Origin: an uncultured Alphaproteobacteria bacterium
GTDB taxonomy: Bacteria; Pseudomonadota; Alphaproteobacteria; Caulobacterales; Caulobacteraceae
NCBI GenBank assembly: GCA_937920085.1
Contig: CALETE010000059.1
Location: forward strand, 26,911 to 90,910
Direction of reading: 5' to 3'
DNA length: 64,000 nucleotides
The notes below the pieces were generated by a model. It was not told the DNA's origin, made no database searches, and saw only the letters and a program-made list of their open reading frames with translations. The position numbers and the translations under genes were made by a program. Below are positions 25,533 to 34,160 of this stretch, one piece after another. Each line of letters begins with the position of its first letter. Positions within the stretch are counted from its first letter, which is position 1.

Positions 25533-27099
25533 CCGAGGCCGCGGTCTTGGGCTGTTGAACTGGCTACCAGGCTCCCGTCTGGGGCGACTCATCATCGTGC
25601 TGAATATGCTGGGTCTGGCCATCGTGATTGGCGGTGCCCTGGTGCTGAATGAACTGCGCCAGGGTTTGGTCAGCGCTCGGATGGACAGCCTGACCACGCA
25701 AGGTGAATTGATCACCACCATCATCGATCAGGCGGCGACGGTGGGAGAGCCTGTGCCGGCCATGGATGCGGGATATGCCAGCCAGATTCTGCAACTTCTC
25801 TCTAACCCGAAGACCCAGCGGGCACGGCTTTTCGATAAGGAAGGCCGCTTGATTGCCGACAGCGATTGGGTGGTCGACCGGGTAGAATCCAAGGTCTTGC
25901 CCGCCGCCAAGCCTAAGGCTTCCATTCGGCCCGATAATGTCGTCGGCCAAATAGCCCCTCAGGCCTCCCGCTCCGCCGGAGTTGCCAAAGCCCTGAGGGA
26001 TGAAGTTTCGAGAGCCCTTTCCGGACACCACGTCTCCGATACGCGCCGATCGGAAGACGGTCGATTGGTGGTGTCTGTCTCCATGCCAATCCAGCACGTA
26101 AAGGCGATCCTTGGCGTGCTGACCCTAGAGGCAAATGATGTCGACCAGATCATTGCCCGCCAGCGGGCCGCGCTCGTGCCCTTTATTTTACTGTCCATGG
26201 TCGTCACAGCGGCGTCATCCCTGGTGCTGAACACCCTGATTGCCCGGCCAGTCCGGCGTCTCGCCCGGGCCGCAGACACTGTGCGTCTTTCCCGAGCCAG
26301 ATCAATTTCCCTGCCCGACATCGCCAGTCGGGATGATGAATTGGGCGACCTCACCCGGGCTCTAGAGGCCATGACCGACGCGCAGTCCGAGCGTATGGAT
26401 GCCATTGAGCGTTTCGCGGCCGACGTAGCCCACGAAATCAAGAATCCGCTGACCTCTATGCGATCGGCGGTAGAGACCTTGGATCTGGTCCGTGACGGGC
26501 CACCCCGTGACAAACTGCTGGGAATCATCAAGCAGGACGTCCAAAGGCTCGACCGACTTGTTACCGATATTTCCAATGCCTCCCGTCTGGACGCCGAACT
26601 GTCCCGGGAAGACGCCAGACCCATAGACCTTGGACGACTGCTGACTGACATTGTTCAAACCTATCAGGACTCCCTGCGGGCGGGTGACGCGCGCCCGACG
26701 GTCATGATCTCCGACACCCAGGAGGCGGTTACAGTGTCTGGTGCCGAGGGTTCCTTGGGACAGGTCTTCCGCAATCTGATCGACAACGCCAAGTCCTTCA
26801 GTCCCCCGGGGGGAGCGGTGCGTGTCCATCTCGACGCCGTCCGCGGTGAGGCTGTGGTCACAGTGGAAGACGACGGACCAGGCATTCCCCCTGATAATCT
26901 CGAGACCATATTCCAGCGGTTTTACACCTCCCGGCCAAAGGGGTCGGCCTTTGGCGGCAATTCAGGTCTTGGCTTGTCTATCGCTCGGCAGATTATCGAG
27001 TCGCAAGGCGGCACCCTTTGCGCCACCAATCGACAGGATCAGGCAGGGGCGGTTTGCGGCGCGCGCTTCACCGTAACCATTCCCCTGGCGCGGCGCTGA
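25483..27099 (+). CDS. chvG: Sensor histidine kinase ChvG
   Basis: 538 residues from the first ATG, which overlaps chvI by 50 bases. A second ATG at 25501 would shorten this to 32, and neither has a strong ribosome-binding site, so translational coupling is likely. Order: TM1 (about 34-55), a periplasmic sensor domain (56-230), TM2 (about 231-252), a HAMP linker, the phosphoacceptor H317 in FAADVAHEIKNPLTS, then the ATPase with N-box NLIDNAKSF (431-439), DDGPGIP (463-469) and GNSGLGLSI (492-500). It phosphorylates ChvI. The kinase sits in the inner membrane. Confidence 0.92.
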   Translation: MRSKPFMASDIDTANPDRGRGLGLLNWLPGSRLGRLIIVLNMLGLAIVIGGALVLNELRQGLVSARMDSLTTQGELITTIIDQAATVGEPVPAMDAGYASQILQLLSNPKTQRARLFDKEGRLIADSDWVVDRVESKVLPAAKPKASIRPDNVVGQIAPQASRSAGVAKALRDEVSRALSGHHVSDTRRSEDGRLVVSVSMPIQHVKAILGVLTLEANDVDQIIARQRAALVPFILLSMVVTAASSLVLNTLIARPVRRLARAADTVRLSRARSISLPDIASRDDELGDLTRALEAMTDAQSERMDAIERFAADVAHEIKNPLTSMRSAVETLDLVRDGPPRDKLLGIIKQDVQRLDRLVTDISNASRLDAELSREDARPIDLGRLLTDIVQTYQDSLRAGDARPTVMISDTQEAVTVSGAEGSLGQVFRNLIDNAKSFSPPGGAVRVHLDAVRGEAVVTVEDDGPGIPPDNLETIFQRFYTSRPKGSAFGGNSGLGLSIARQIIESQGGTLCATNRQDQAGAVCGARFTVTIPLARR

Positions 27100-27103
27100 T
27101 CCC

Positions 27104-27544
27104 GTGGACCAGACCCTGCATGCTGGGCTGATGGCCATTCACCTTGACGGGCTCTGGCGGGGTGTCCTGATCACAGGACCGTCTGGGTCGGGTAAAAGCG
27201 ATTTGGCCCTGCGAATGATGGCGGCGGGATATAGGCTGGTCGCTGATGATCGAACCCTGATTTGGGCATCTGGTGGCCTTCTGTTCGGCCGGGCTCCAAA
27301 CCCCCTAATCGGTCACCTAGAGGTTCGAGGACAGGGCGTCTTTGCAGGCCAGCCTGTCTGTCGCCAATGCCGTATTGTTCTATCCGTGCGAAATGGGCCG
27401 AGTGAACGTTGGCCTGATCCGGATTACGAGACGTATCTGGGATTGCAGATTCCGCGCCTTACGCTATCCCTTCTCGAAGTTTCCGCCGTGCCAAAGCTAA
27501 GTCATGCCCTTTGGCATCTTGGACGTGGCGCGGAAGGCGCGTAA
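27104..27544 (+). CDS. hprK: HPr kinase/phosphorylase, short alphaproteobacterial form
   Basis: 146 residues with a GTG start four bases after chvG. Only the C-terminal catalytic domain is present. The N-terminal domain of Firmicute HprK is missing, as is usual in alphaproteobacteria. Walker A GPSGSGKSDLAL is at 25-36, followed by AAGYRLVADDRTLI and GHLEVRGQGVF, the HprK signature region. It adds or removes phosphate on the regulatory serine of HPr, and that target is encoded 0.5 kb downstream (Ser47). Its position directly behind chvG links the phosphotransferase branch to this two-component system. Confidence 0.92.
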   Translation: MDQTLHAGLMAIHLDGLWRGVLITGPSGSGKSDLALRMMAAGYRLVADDRTLIWASGGLLFGRAPNPLIGHLEVRGQGVFAGQPVCRQCRIVLSVRNGPSERWPDPDYETYLGLQIPRLTLSLLEVSAVPKLSHALWHLGRGAEGA

Positions 27545-27608
27545 AGAGACGGCCTTGCGAGCAGCGCCTCGCTCCGGTCGGGTGGGGATTCCCGTTGAGA
27601 GACTTTCA

Positions 27609-28013
27609 ATGATCGGCCTCGTGATCGTGACGCACGGGCGACTGGCCGAGGAATTTGTCTTCGCCATGGAGCATGTGGTGGGTCCGCAGGCGGCGGTGGC
27701 GGCCATCTGCATTGGCCCAGACGATGATATGGAAAAGCGTCGGCAAGATATTTTGGCGGCTTGCGCACGGGTCAATTCAGGCTCTGGCGTGATATTGCTC
27801 ACCGACATGTTCGGCGGGACGCCCTCTAACCTCGCCATTTCGGTCATGGAGCAGACCCGGGCCGAAGTGATCGCCGGACTTAACCTGCCCATGCTGATCA
27901 AGCTCGCCAGTCTGCGCACCAAGCTTTGCCTTGAGGACTGCGTCGCCCAGGCCCAAGAAGCCGGGCGGAAATATATTTCCGTGGCCTCCTATGTCTTGGC
28001 AGGGGACAAGTGA
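27609..28013 (+). CDS. PTS system EIIA component, mannose family (regulatory)
   Basis: 134 residues from the ATG at 27609 (MIGLVIVTHGRLAEEF), preceded by GAGAG. The open frame extends 35 codons further but without EIIA similarity. H9 in VTHGRLAEE is the phosphoacceptor. LLTDMFGGTPSNLA is the typical EIIA-Man turn. No EIIB, EIIC or EIID permease gene accompanies it. It probably serves a regulatory phosphotransferase chain with HprK and HPr rather than sugar import. The stop overlaps the GTG start of HPr (GTGA). Confidence 0.92.
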   Translation: MIGLVIVTHGRLAEEFVFAMEHVVGPQAAVAAICIGPDDDMEKRRQDILAACARVNSGSGVILLTDMFGGTPSNLAISVMEQTRAEVIAGLNLPMLIKLASLRTKLCLEDCVAQAQEAGRKYISVASYVLAGDK

Positions 28014-28282
28014 CGGTAAGCGCTACCGTTGAAATCACGAACAAGCGTGGGCTTCATGCGCGCGCCTCGGCGAAATTTGTCAAACTGGCCTCAAGCTTCG
28101 ATGCTGAGGTGACGGTAACCAAGGACGGTCAAAGCGTCGACGCCCGGTCGATCATGGGTCTGATGATGCTGGCCGCAGGTGTGGGCTGCTGCATAGATAT
28201 TTCCGCTGAAGGCCCGCAGGCCCAGGCCGCCCTGGAGGCCTTGCAGGCCCTGGTGGAAAGCCGCTTTGATGAAGGCGAATAG
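28010..28282 (+). CDS. ptsH: Phosphocarrier protein HPr
   Basis: 90 residues, GTG start overlapping the EIIA stop. H16 in KRGLHARASAKFV takes phosphate from enzyme I. S47 in VDARSIMGLMML is the site modified by HprK. Both are intact, so this HPr can be controlled at two positions. Enzyme I is not in the window. It ends six bases from the convergent ABC-2 permease gene, with no room for a separate terminator. Confidence 0.95.
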   Translation: MTVSATVEITNKRGLHARASAKFVKLASSFDAEVTVTKDGQSVDARSIMGLMMLAAGVGCCIDISAEGPQAQAALEALQALVESRFDEGE

Positions 28283-28288
28283 GCCCCT

Positions 28289-29050
28289 TCAGACCTTCAG
28301 CTTGTAGCCCGTGCGGAAGATGATGGTGATGGCGATCAGGCAGGCCACCATAAAGCCGAAGGTCGCAGCCAGGCTCAGACCCACCGAAACGTCTGAAAAC
28401 CCATAGAATGACCAGCGGAAGCCTGAGACGAGATAGACCACGGGATTGAACAGGGCGATCTTTGACCAGATCCCTGGCAGCATGTTGATCGAATAAAAGC
28501 TGCCACCCAGAAAGGTCAGAGGGGTCACGATCATCATGGGAATGATCTGAAGTTTCTCCCAGCCATCAGCCCAGATGCCGATGACAAAGCCAAAGAGGCT
28601 GAAGGTCACCGAGGTCAGGATCAGGAAGCTGACCATCACCAGGGGGTGGATGATCCCGTAGGGCACAAAAAGCCGGGCGGTGGCCATGATAATCAGACCT
28701 AAAATGATCGATTTGGTCGCAGCGGCTCCCACATATCCGATGACAATTTCCAGGGCAGATATCGGTGCTGAGAGCACCTCGTAGATCGTTCCAGCGTATT
28801 TCGGCATGTAGATACCAAAGCTGGCATTGGAAATGCTCTCCGTTAGGATCGACAGCATGATCAACCCGGGGACGATGAAGGCGCCATAGCTGACGCCATC
28901 TATCCTGGCCATGCGCGCACCAATGGCTGCGCCGAAGACGATGAAATAAAGCGATGTGGAAATAACAGGCGAGGCGATGGACTGGATAAGCGTGCGCCAG
29001 GTTCTGGCCAGCTCGAAGTGATAAATGGCCCTTACGGCATAGAGGTTCAT
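28289..29050 (-). CDS. ABC-2 type transporter permease
   Basis: 253 residues with about six membrane segments and the ABC-2 layout: an N-terminal amphipathic stretch (FELARTWRTLIQSIASPVISTSLYF), then GARMARIDGVSYGAFIVPGLIML and the family pattern TPLTFLGGSFYSINMLP between TM5 and TM6. It resembles NodJ/YadH exporters. Its ATG overlaps the stop of the ATPase gene (ATGA), so they form a two-gene exporter. The substrate is unknown. Lipids, polysaccharide or drugs are all possible for this class. Confidence 0.9.
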   Translation of the reverse strand: MNLYAVRAIYHFELARTWRTLIQSIASPVISTSLYFIVFGAAIGARMARIDGVSYGAFIVPGLIMLSILTESISNASFGIYMPKYAGTIYEVLSAPISALEIVIGYVGAAATKSIILGLIIMATARLFVPYGIIHPLVMVSFLILTSVTFSLFGFVIGIWADGWEKLQIIPMMIVTPLTFLGGSFYSINMLPGIWSKIALFNPVVYLVSGFRWSFYGFSDVSVGLSLAATFGFMVACLIAITIIFRTGYKLKV

Positions 29051-29997
29051 GCGGCCGCCCTTACCAGACTGACGAAAATATCCTCCAAAGAGCTCTCTTG
29101 CGTTTTCAAATCTCGGAACTCAATGCCCAGGTCATTTAGCCGCCGCAAAAGCCCTGCGACATTTTTCTGATCCGATTGACCATCAAATATGAAGATGAGT
29201 TCTGATCCGTCCGGGGAAAGTTCCAAGGACACATCGGCCAAGGCCTTCGGCGTTTCCGAAAGGGGTTCCACCAGGGACAGGATCAGCTGCTTCTTTCCAA
29301 GCTTGGACATCAGCTGTGCCTTGTCCTCGACCAAAATGATCTCGCCTTTGGAAATAACCCCTATCCGGTCAGCCATTTCCTCTGCCTCCTCGATATAATG
29401 GGTGGTGAGTATGATGGTGACACCGCGATCTCGCAGGTTCCGCACCATCCGCCACATGTCCCGCCGTAACTCGACATCCACACCAGCGGTGGGTTCATCG
29501 AGAAAAAGTATGGTTGGCTCGTGAGACAGGGCCTTAGCGATCATAACCCGCCGCTTCATGCCCCCCGATAGGGTCATGATCTTCTCTGAGCGTTTGTCCC
29601 ATAGGCTAAGATCGGTGAGGACGGCTTGCAGATAGACTGGATTGGGTGCTTTCCCGAAAAGGCCCCGGGAAAAAGTCACCGTGTCCCAAACCGTTTCGAA
29701 GGCGTCTGTGTGGAGCTCCTGCGGTACCAAGCCGATCCTACTGCGGGCGGCACGGTAGTCGGCGATGATGTCGAAGCCATCTGCCCGAATCTGTCCTGAA
29801 GACGCATTGACGATGCCGCAAATAATGCTGATCAAGGTGGTCTTTCCGGCACCGTTGGGGCCTAGAAGGGCGAAAATCTCCCCCTTAAAAATCTCCAAAT
29901 TGATCGACCTCAAGGCAGAAAACCCGCCCGCATAGGTCTTGTTAAGGTCAGTTACTTGAATGATCGGGGTCACGGTGGTCCTCGGAGGCTGGGCCAT
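29047..29997 (-). CDS. ABC transporter ATP-binding protein (ABC-2 exporter)
   Basis: 316 residues from the ATG at 29997. A TTG three codons earlier is possible. Walker A GPNGAGKTT (46-54), a Q-loop in GLVPQELHTD, the signature LSGGMKRRVMIAKAL, Walker B ILFLDEPTAGVD and the switch H in LTTHYIEEAEEM are all present. The C-terminal 90 residues form the usual extra domain of DRA-type exporters. It pairs with the permease encoded immediately downstream. It is divergent from the CYTH-CHAD gene. Confidence 0.93.
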   Translation of the reverse strand: MAQPPRTTVTPIIQVTDLNKTYAGGFSALRSINLEIFKGEIFALLGPNGAGKTTLISIICGIVNASSGQIRADGFDIIADYRAARSRIGLVPQELHTDAFETVWDTVTFSRGLFGKAPNPVYLQAVLTDLSLWDKRSEKIMTLSGGMKRRVMIAKALSHEPTILFLDEPTAGVDVELRRDMWRMVRNLRDRGVTIILTTHYIEEAEEMADRIGVISKGEIILVEDKAQLMSKLGKKQLILSLVEPLSETPKALADVSLELSPDGSELIFIFDGQSDQKNVAGLLRRLNDLGIEFRDLKTQESSLEDIFVSLVRAAA

Positions 29998-30125
29998 AGA
30001 CTGCAATGCCTCTGCCTTCGACGCTAGGGCCGTGTCATCGCCCTAGGGTTTGGGATGCCTTTTGGGCTAGGTTTTATGGGCCTTGGTTTTGAGGCCTGCA
30101 ATGGCAAGAGCGTCAGGGGGCGTCG

Positions 30126-31583
30126 CTGACTGGTCGGGAAATTGAACTTAAGTTTCGCTGCGAGGCGCGGGATCTGGACGCGGTGCTGGCGGTCGCCCCC
30201 GGTATGGGGCTGGAGACCCGAACGCTGACCTCCACCTATTTTGACACCCCTGATGGTGCCCTGAGCCGAGGGCACATGTCCCTTCGCATGCGAGAGGACA
30301 GCGACGGCGCGCCTGTTCAGACCTTCAAATGCGGCCAGGGTCTGAGTCGGCAAGAACTAGAATGGTCGGAACCGGGTGGGCTGAACCTAAAGCACGCTGA
30401 ATTACGGGCTGTGCTTAAGGCGCCCCTTCGAAAGGCCCTTGCGCCGGTCTTTACGGTCACGATCCAGCGCCGCCAAAGGACCTTTGACTATCAGGGTGCG
30501 CGAATTGAGCTGGCCCTGGATCAAGGCGAAGCCCGCCGGGGCGATCACACGCGGACGATCTGTGAGGTAGAGCTGGAACTCAAGGCGGGCTCTCGGGCAG
30601 ATTTGTTCGACCTGGCTCACCTCTTGTCCAAGGCCGCACCCCTGCGGCTATCTTTTCTGGGCAAGGCGTCACAGGGTCAGATGCTTGTCCAGCACGCCCC
30701 TTCGTTTTCCCAGGACACGTCCCTTGCCCTGACCCGGGACACCCCTCCGGCGGAGGCCTTCCAGAGCCTGGCCAACCGCGCCATTATCGACCTGGCCCTT
30801 TACGCTGAGGCCTATAGTGAATTTGGCGAGCCCCGTGCGCTCCACGCCCTGCGGGTTTCTACCCGGAGGCTGAAGAGCTATCTGGCGACCTTCGAACGAC
30901 TCCTGGACGAGACAGGTGCCAAAAGGGTCCGCCAACATCTGAACTGGCTGCTCAAGGTTAGCGCCGAGGCTCGAAATATCGATGTCTTTGCCCAGACCTA
31001 TCTCCACGCTGAGTCTCCTGCTGACCTTGCCCCGGCGGTGATGGCTGCGGGTGCGGCGGCCCATGCCAGAACCCAGGGTGTTTTGGCATCTGCACGCTTT
31101 CGCGGTCTTCTCCTGGATCTTGTGGCCTGGCTAGAGACAGACGCGTGGAGGGGGCGGACAGACCGGGCCCGTCGGGCCCTTGAGGGAAGGCTCAAGCCCT
31201 TCGCCCGCAAGACTCTGTCCCGGAGCCTCAAAGGCCTCAATCGGCGGGCAGGGGACCTGCGGAGGCTCGATCCAGAGGCCAGGCATGAGGTCCGCCTGAA
31301 GATCAAACGTCTGCGCTATGTCCTAGAGGCTTTTGCATCCCTGTTCGCCTCAGGTGGCTCCACGCGCTATCTTAAGACCCTTCGGTCGATCCAATCTGAC
31401 CTTGGTGATCTCAATGATGTGGCGACCGCAGAGCACCTGCTTGATAGCCTTAATTTGGGGGACCTTGAGCCCCTGGTGCGGCGACTTGTCATCGATACAG
31501 CCAGCAGGCTGGAGCACCGGGTGGCTGCCACTAATCGGAAGCTCAAGCGGCTTCTCGGGCAAACATCGCCCTGGGCGACATAA
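30126..31583 (+). CDS. CYTH and CHAD domain protein (inorganic polyphosphate/triphosphatase type), CTG start proposed
   Basis: 485 residues if initiated at CTG 30126. The frame is open from 30093, yet holds no ATG, GTG or TTG before a GTG at 30183, which would cut off the essential EIELKF strand of the CYTH domain (encoded at 30138-30155). AGGGGG lies five bases before the CTG. The CYTH domain (about 1-200, EIELKFRC, TYFDTPDGAL, LRMRED, CEVELELKAG) hydrolyses triphosphate compounds. The CHAD domain (about 210-480, LRVSTRRLKSYL, HEVRLKIKRLRYVLEAF) is helical, has conserved histidines and is linked to polyphosphate binding. A frameshift in the GGGGG run at 30116-30120 is the alternative. Confidence 0.85.
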   Translation: MTGREIELKFRCEARDLDAVLAVAPGMGLETRTLTSTYFDTPDGALSRGHMSLRMREDSDGAPVQTFKCGQGLSRQELEWSEPGGLNLKHAELRAVLKAPLRKALAPVFTVTIQRRQRTFDYQGARIELALDQGEARRGDHTRTICEVELELKAGSRADLFDLAHLLSKAAPLRLSFLGKASQGQMLVQHAPSFSQDTSLALTRDTPPAEAFQSLANRAIIDLALYAEAYSEFGEPRALHALRVSTRRLKSYLATFERLLDETGAKRVRQHLNWLLKVSAEARNIDVFAQTYLHAESPADLAPAVMAAGAAAHARTQGVLASARFRGLLLDLVAWLETDAWRGRTDRARRALEGRLKPFARKTLSRSLKGLNRRAGDLRRLDPEARHEVRLKIKRLRYVLEAFASLFASGGSTRYLKTLRSIQSDLGDLNDVATAEHLLDSLNLGDLEPLVRRLVIDTASRLEHRVAATNRKLKRLLGQTSPWAT

Positions 31584-31606
31584 AGACTTCTTTATATGCA
31601 CCTTGC

Positions 31607-31657
31607 GGGTGTCCTGTCTTGCGGGTATAGGGCCCTCAACTTGCTGACAGGACGCCT
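31607..31657 (+). promoter_or_regulatory. ahcY leader hairpin covering the ribosome-binding site
   Basis: GTCCTGTC (31611-31618) pairs perfectly with GACAGGAC (31646-31653). With two G-U pairs the helix extends to 12 pairs (31607-31618 with 31646-31657), enclosing a 27-base loop that contains a GGGCCC palindrome. The likely ribosome-binding site AGGA (31649-31652), eight bases before the ahcY ATG, lies in the 3' arm, so the closed form would hinder translation. It does not match the SAH riboswitch consensus I know. A regulatory role is inference. Confidence 0.5.
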
Positions 31658-31660
31658 CCA

Positions 31661-33052
31661 ATGACCGACTATGTGGTGAAAGACATTTCCTTGGCCGATT
31701 TCGGCAATAAGGAGATCGCCATTGCTGAGACTGAAATGCCCGGCCTGATGGCGGTTCGTGCTGAATTCGGTAAGGACCAGCCCTTGAAGGGGGCTCGGAT
31801 CGCCGGCTCCTTGCACATGACCATCCAGACGGCGGTGCTCATCCAGACCTTGGAAGCCCTTGGCGCTGATGTCCGCTGGGCCTCCTGCAATATCTTCTCG
31901 ACCCAGGATCATGCTGCCGCTGCCATCGCTGCCAATGGTACGCCAGTGTTCGCCATCAAGGGCGAAACCCTTGAAGAATACTGGGACTATGCCCACCGGA
32001 TCTTCGAATGGTCGGACGGCGGGTACCCCAACCTGATCCTTGATGATGGTGGCGACGCAACACTGCTCTGCGTTCTGGGTCCCAAGGCGGAACTGGATCC
32101 CTCGGTCCTGTCCAATCCGCAGAACGAAGAAGAAGAAGCCCTCTTCAAGGTGATGAAGCGTTACCTTGCCGAAAAGCCAGGCTTCTACACCGCCATCCGT
32201 AACGCCTGTAAGGGCGTGTCGGAGGAAACCACCACGGGCGTTCATCGTCTCTACCAAATGGCCGAGCGGGGCGAGCTGCCCTTCCCAGCCATCAACGTCA
32301 ATGACAGCGTGACCAAGTCCAAGTTCGACAACCTTTATGGTTGCCGCGAGAGCCTAGTGGACGCCATTCGTCGCGGTACCGACGTTATGCTGTCGGGCAA
32401 GGTCGCTGTGGTTCTGGGCTATGGTGATGTGGGCAAGGGCTCTGCGGCCAGCCTGCGCAATGGCGGCGCCCGGGTGATTGTTACAGAAATTGACCCGATC
32501 TGCGCTCTACAGGCGGCCATGGAGGGCTATGAAGTCCAGACCATGGACGACGTTGCCAGCAAGGGCGATATCTTCGTTACCGCGACGGGTAATAAGGATG
32601 TTCTGACCGTGGACCATATGCGGGCCATGAAGAACAACGCCATCGTTGCCAATATCGGTCACTTCGATAGCGAAATTCAGGTGGCTGGCCTGAAGAATTT
32701 CAAATGGGACAAGATCAAGGATCAGGTCCACCACGTGGAATTCCCAGACGGCAAGAAGATCATTCTTCTGTCCGAAGGTCGTCTGGTGAACCTCGGCAAT
32801 GCCACGGGCCACCCCAGCTTTGTGATGAGCGCGTCCTTCACCAACCAGACCCTGGCTCAAATGGAGCTGTGGACCCATGGTGCGAAGTACGAGACCAAGG
32901 TCTACACCTTACCTAAGCATCTGGATGAAAAGGTCGCCATGCTGCACCTTGCCAAGCTGGGCGCCAAACTGACCCAATTGTCGAAGGATCAAGCCGACTA
33001 TATCGGCGTGCCGGAAGCGGGCCCGTTCAAGCCAGACCACTATCGCTACTAG
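31661..33052 (+). CDS. ahcY: Adenosylhomocysteinase (S-adenosyl-L-homocysteine hydrolase)
   Basis: 463 residues, the long bacterial form. It splits S-adenosylhomocysteine into adenosine and homocysteine, removing the inhibitor of methyltransferases. Seen: VKDISLADFGNKEIAIAETEMPGLM, FSTQDHAAAAIA, NDSVTKSKFDNLYGCRES, the NAD-binding GYGDVGKGSAASLRNGGARV, and the C-terminal KPDHYRY that reaches the neighbouring active site. The tetramer is cytoplasmic. It is preceded by a hairpin that would mask its ribosome-binding site and followed by a repeat element and stem-loop. Confidence 0.98.
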   Translation: MTDYVVKDISLADFGNKEIAIAETEMPGLMAVRAEFGKDQPLKGARIAGSLHMTIQTAVLIQTLEALGADVRWASCNIFSTQDHAAAAIAANGTPVFAIKGETLEEYWDYAHRIFEWSDGGYPNLILDDGGDATLLCVLGPKAELDPSVLSNPQNEEEEALFKVMKRYLAEKPGFYTAIRNACKGVSEETTTGVHRLYQMAERGELPFPAINVNDSVTKSKFDNLYGCRESLVDAIRRGTDVMLSGKVAVVLGYGDVGKGSAASLRNGGARVIVTEIDPICALQAAMEGYEVQTMDDVASKGDIFVTATGNKDVLTVDHMRAMKNNAIVANIGHFDSEIQVAGLKNFKWDKIKDQVHHVEFPDGKKIILLSEGRLVNLGNATGHPSFVMSASFTNQTLAQMELWTHGAKYETKVYTLPKHLDEKVAMLHLAKLGAKLTQLSKDQADYIGVPEAGPFKPDHYRY

Positions 33053-33089
33053 AGCGTGATTCAATGACGGGGAACCGGTTACGGGACCC
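33051..33089 (+). repeat. Intergenic repeat copy B, overlapping the ahcY stop
   Basis: AGAGCGTGATTC then GGGAACCGGTTACGG, aligned without gaps to copies A (21888-21926) and C (40421-40459). The first two bases are part of the TAG stop codon of ahcY, so the element begins exactly at the gene end. Confidence 0.6.
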
Positions 33090-33121
33090 AAAATTTCTCT
33101 AACGAGTTGAATTGCATCATT

Positions 33122-33157
33122 TTTATCCCTTTTGATGACATCGTCTAAAGGGATAAA
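33122..33157. terminator. Stem-loop between convergent ahcY and rarD
   Basis: A perfect 11-base inverted repeat (TTTATCCCTTT / AAAGGGATAAA) with a 14-base loop that itself contains GATG-A-CATC. It lies 70 bases past ahcY and 72 bases before the rarD stop on the other strand. The position suits a two-way terminator, but the stem is AT-rich and no separate T-run follows, so efficiency is doubtful. Confidence 0.5.
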
Positions 33158-33228
33158 TCGAAATCAAGCCGCTTCTCCAGCGGTGAAGGGGGCGCAGCCC
33201 ATGCGTCCCCTTTGTCTTGGCCCCTTGG

Positions 33229-34140
33229 TCAGTCTGCGACCGCCTCGATCGCGGCAGACGCCTGCCGCATGCGTAGCCAGGCGCCAAAGGCGTAAACCGC
33301 CGCCCCACCCCAGATGAAGACAAAGGACAGGGCGCGCAGGGGTGTGAAGGCTTCCCCCTCCGCCACGCCAATGGTGAAGGCGATGGTGGGGCCAATGAAT
33401 TGTAGAAAGCCAATGGTCGACAGGGGAATGCGTCTGGCCGCCCAGGAAAACAACACCAGGGGCACCGCAGTGATCGGCCCTGCCGCCAGCAGCCAGAGGG
33501 TGTCTGTCGGGGTCAGACCAAAGTGCGCCCCCCCAGTGGTCGGGAGCCAAAAGGCATAGGCTAGGCCCGGGATTGCTAGGATCAGGCATTCCACAAAGAG
33601 GCCGGTCTGGGCGTCTGCGGCGATTTGCTTGCGCACAATGCCATAGCCCCCGAAGGACACGGCTAGGATCAGCGAGACCCATGGCAGGTGGCCGACGGCC
33701 AGTCCCTGAATCGTGACGCCGATCGCCGCCAGCACCATGGCAGCAATGGCCACCCGATCCAGGCGCTCGCGGAAGAACACAACCCCAGCTGCCATGTTCA
33801 GCAGGGGCGTTAGATAATAGCCAAGGCTGGTCTCGAGCACCCGGCCTGAATTTACAGCCCAAACATAGAGGGCCCAGTTAGAGCCGATCAGCAGGGCCGA
33901 AAAGCATAGCCCCGCAAGGAGCCGCGGATTTCGGAAAACGCCGAGGGCCTGAGCCCCCTGTCCCGCCATCAGGACGAAGAGCAGGGCAGTGGGCGCTCCC
34001 CAAATGGAACGATGGGCGAGGATCTCCCAGGACCCCATGCCGAGCCTGTCCATGGCCTGGAAAACCAGGGGAACAAAACCCCAGATCACATAGCAGATGA
34101 CCCCCGCAAGGAGCGGTGTTGCAGGCTTGTGGTCGGTCAT
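33229..34140 (-). CDS. rarD: RarD-type EamA family membrane transporter
   Basis: 303 residues with ten hydrophobic segments arranged as two EamA halves. The start region GVICYVIWGFVPLVFQAMDRLG and SWEILAHRSIWGAPTALLFVL, plus SNWALYVWAVNSGRVLETSLGYYLTPLLNM, are characteristic of RarD (chloramphenicol-sensitive protein) proteins. This drug/metabolite transporter branch has no firmly known substrate. It is followed (upstream on this strand) by asd, which ends 20 bases before its ATG, so the two may share a transcript. Confidence 0.9.
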   Translation of the reverse strand: MTDHKPATPLLAGVICYVIWGFVPLVFQAMDRLGMGSWEILAHRSIWGAPTALLFVLMAGQGAQALGVFRNPRLLAGLCFSALLIGSNWALYVWAVNSGRVLETSLGYYLTPLLNMAAGVVFFRERLDRVAIAAMVLAAIGVTIQGLAVGHLPWVSLILAVSFGGYGIVRKQIAADAQTGLFVECLILAIPGLAYAFWLPTTGGAHFGLTPTDTLWLLAAGPITAVPLVLFSWAARRIPLSTIGFLQFIGPTIAFTIGVAEGEAFTPLRALSFVFIWGGAAVYAFGAWLRMRQASAAIEAVAD

Positions 34141-34160
34141 CGTCTTGCCATGGGCAGGTC

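Noticed and set aside
31600..31660. Known SAH riboswitch in front of ahcY
   Set aside because: The leader is short and lacks the conserved aptamer bases I know. Reported only as an uncharacterised ribosome-binding-site hairpin.
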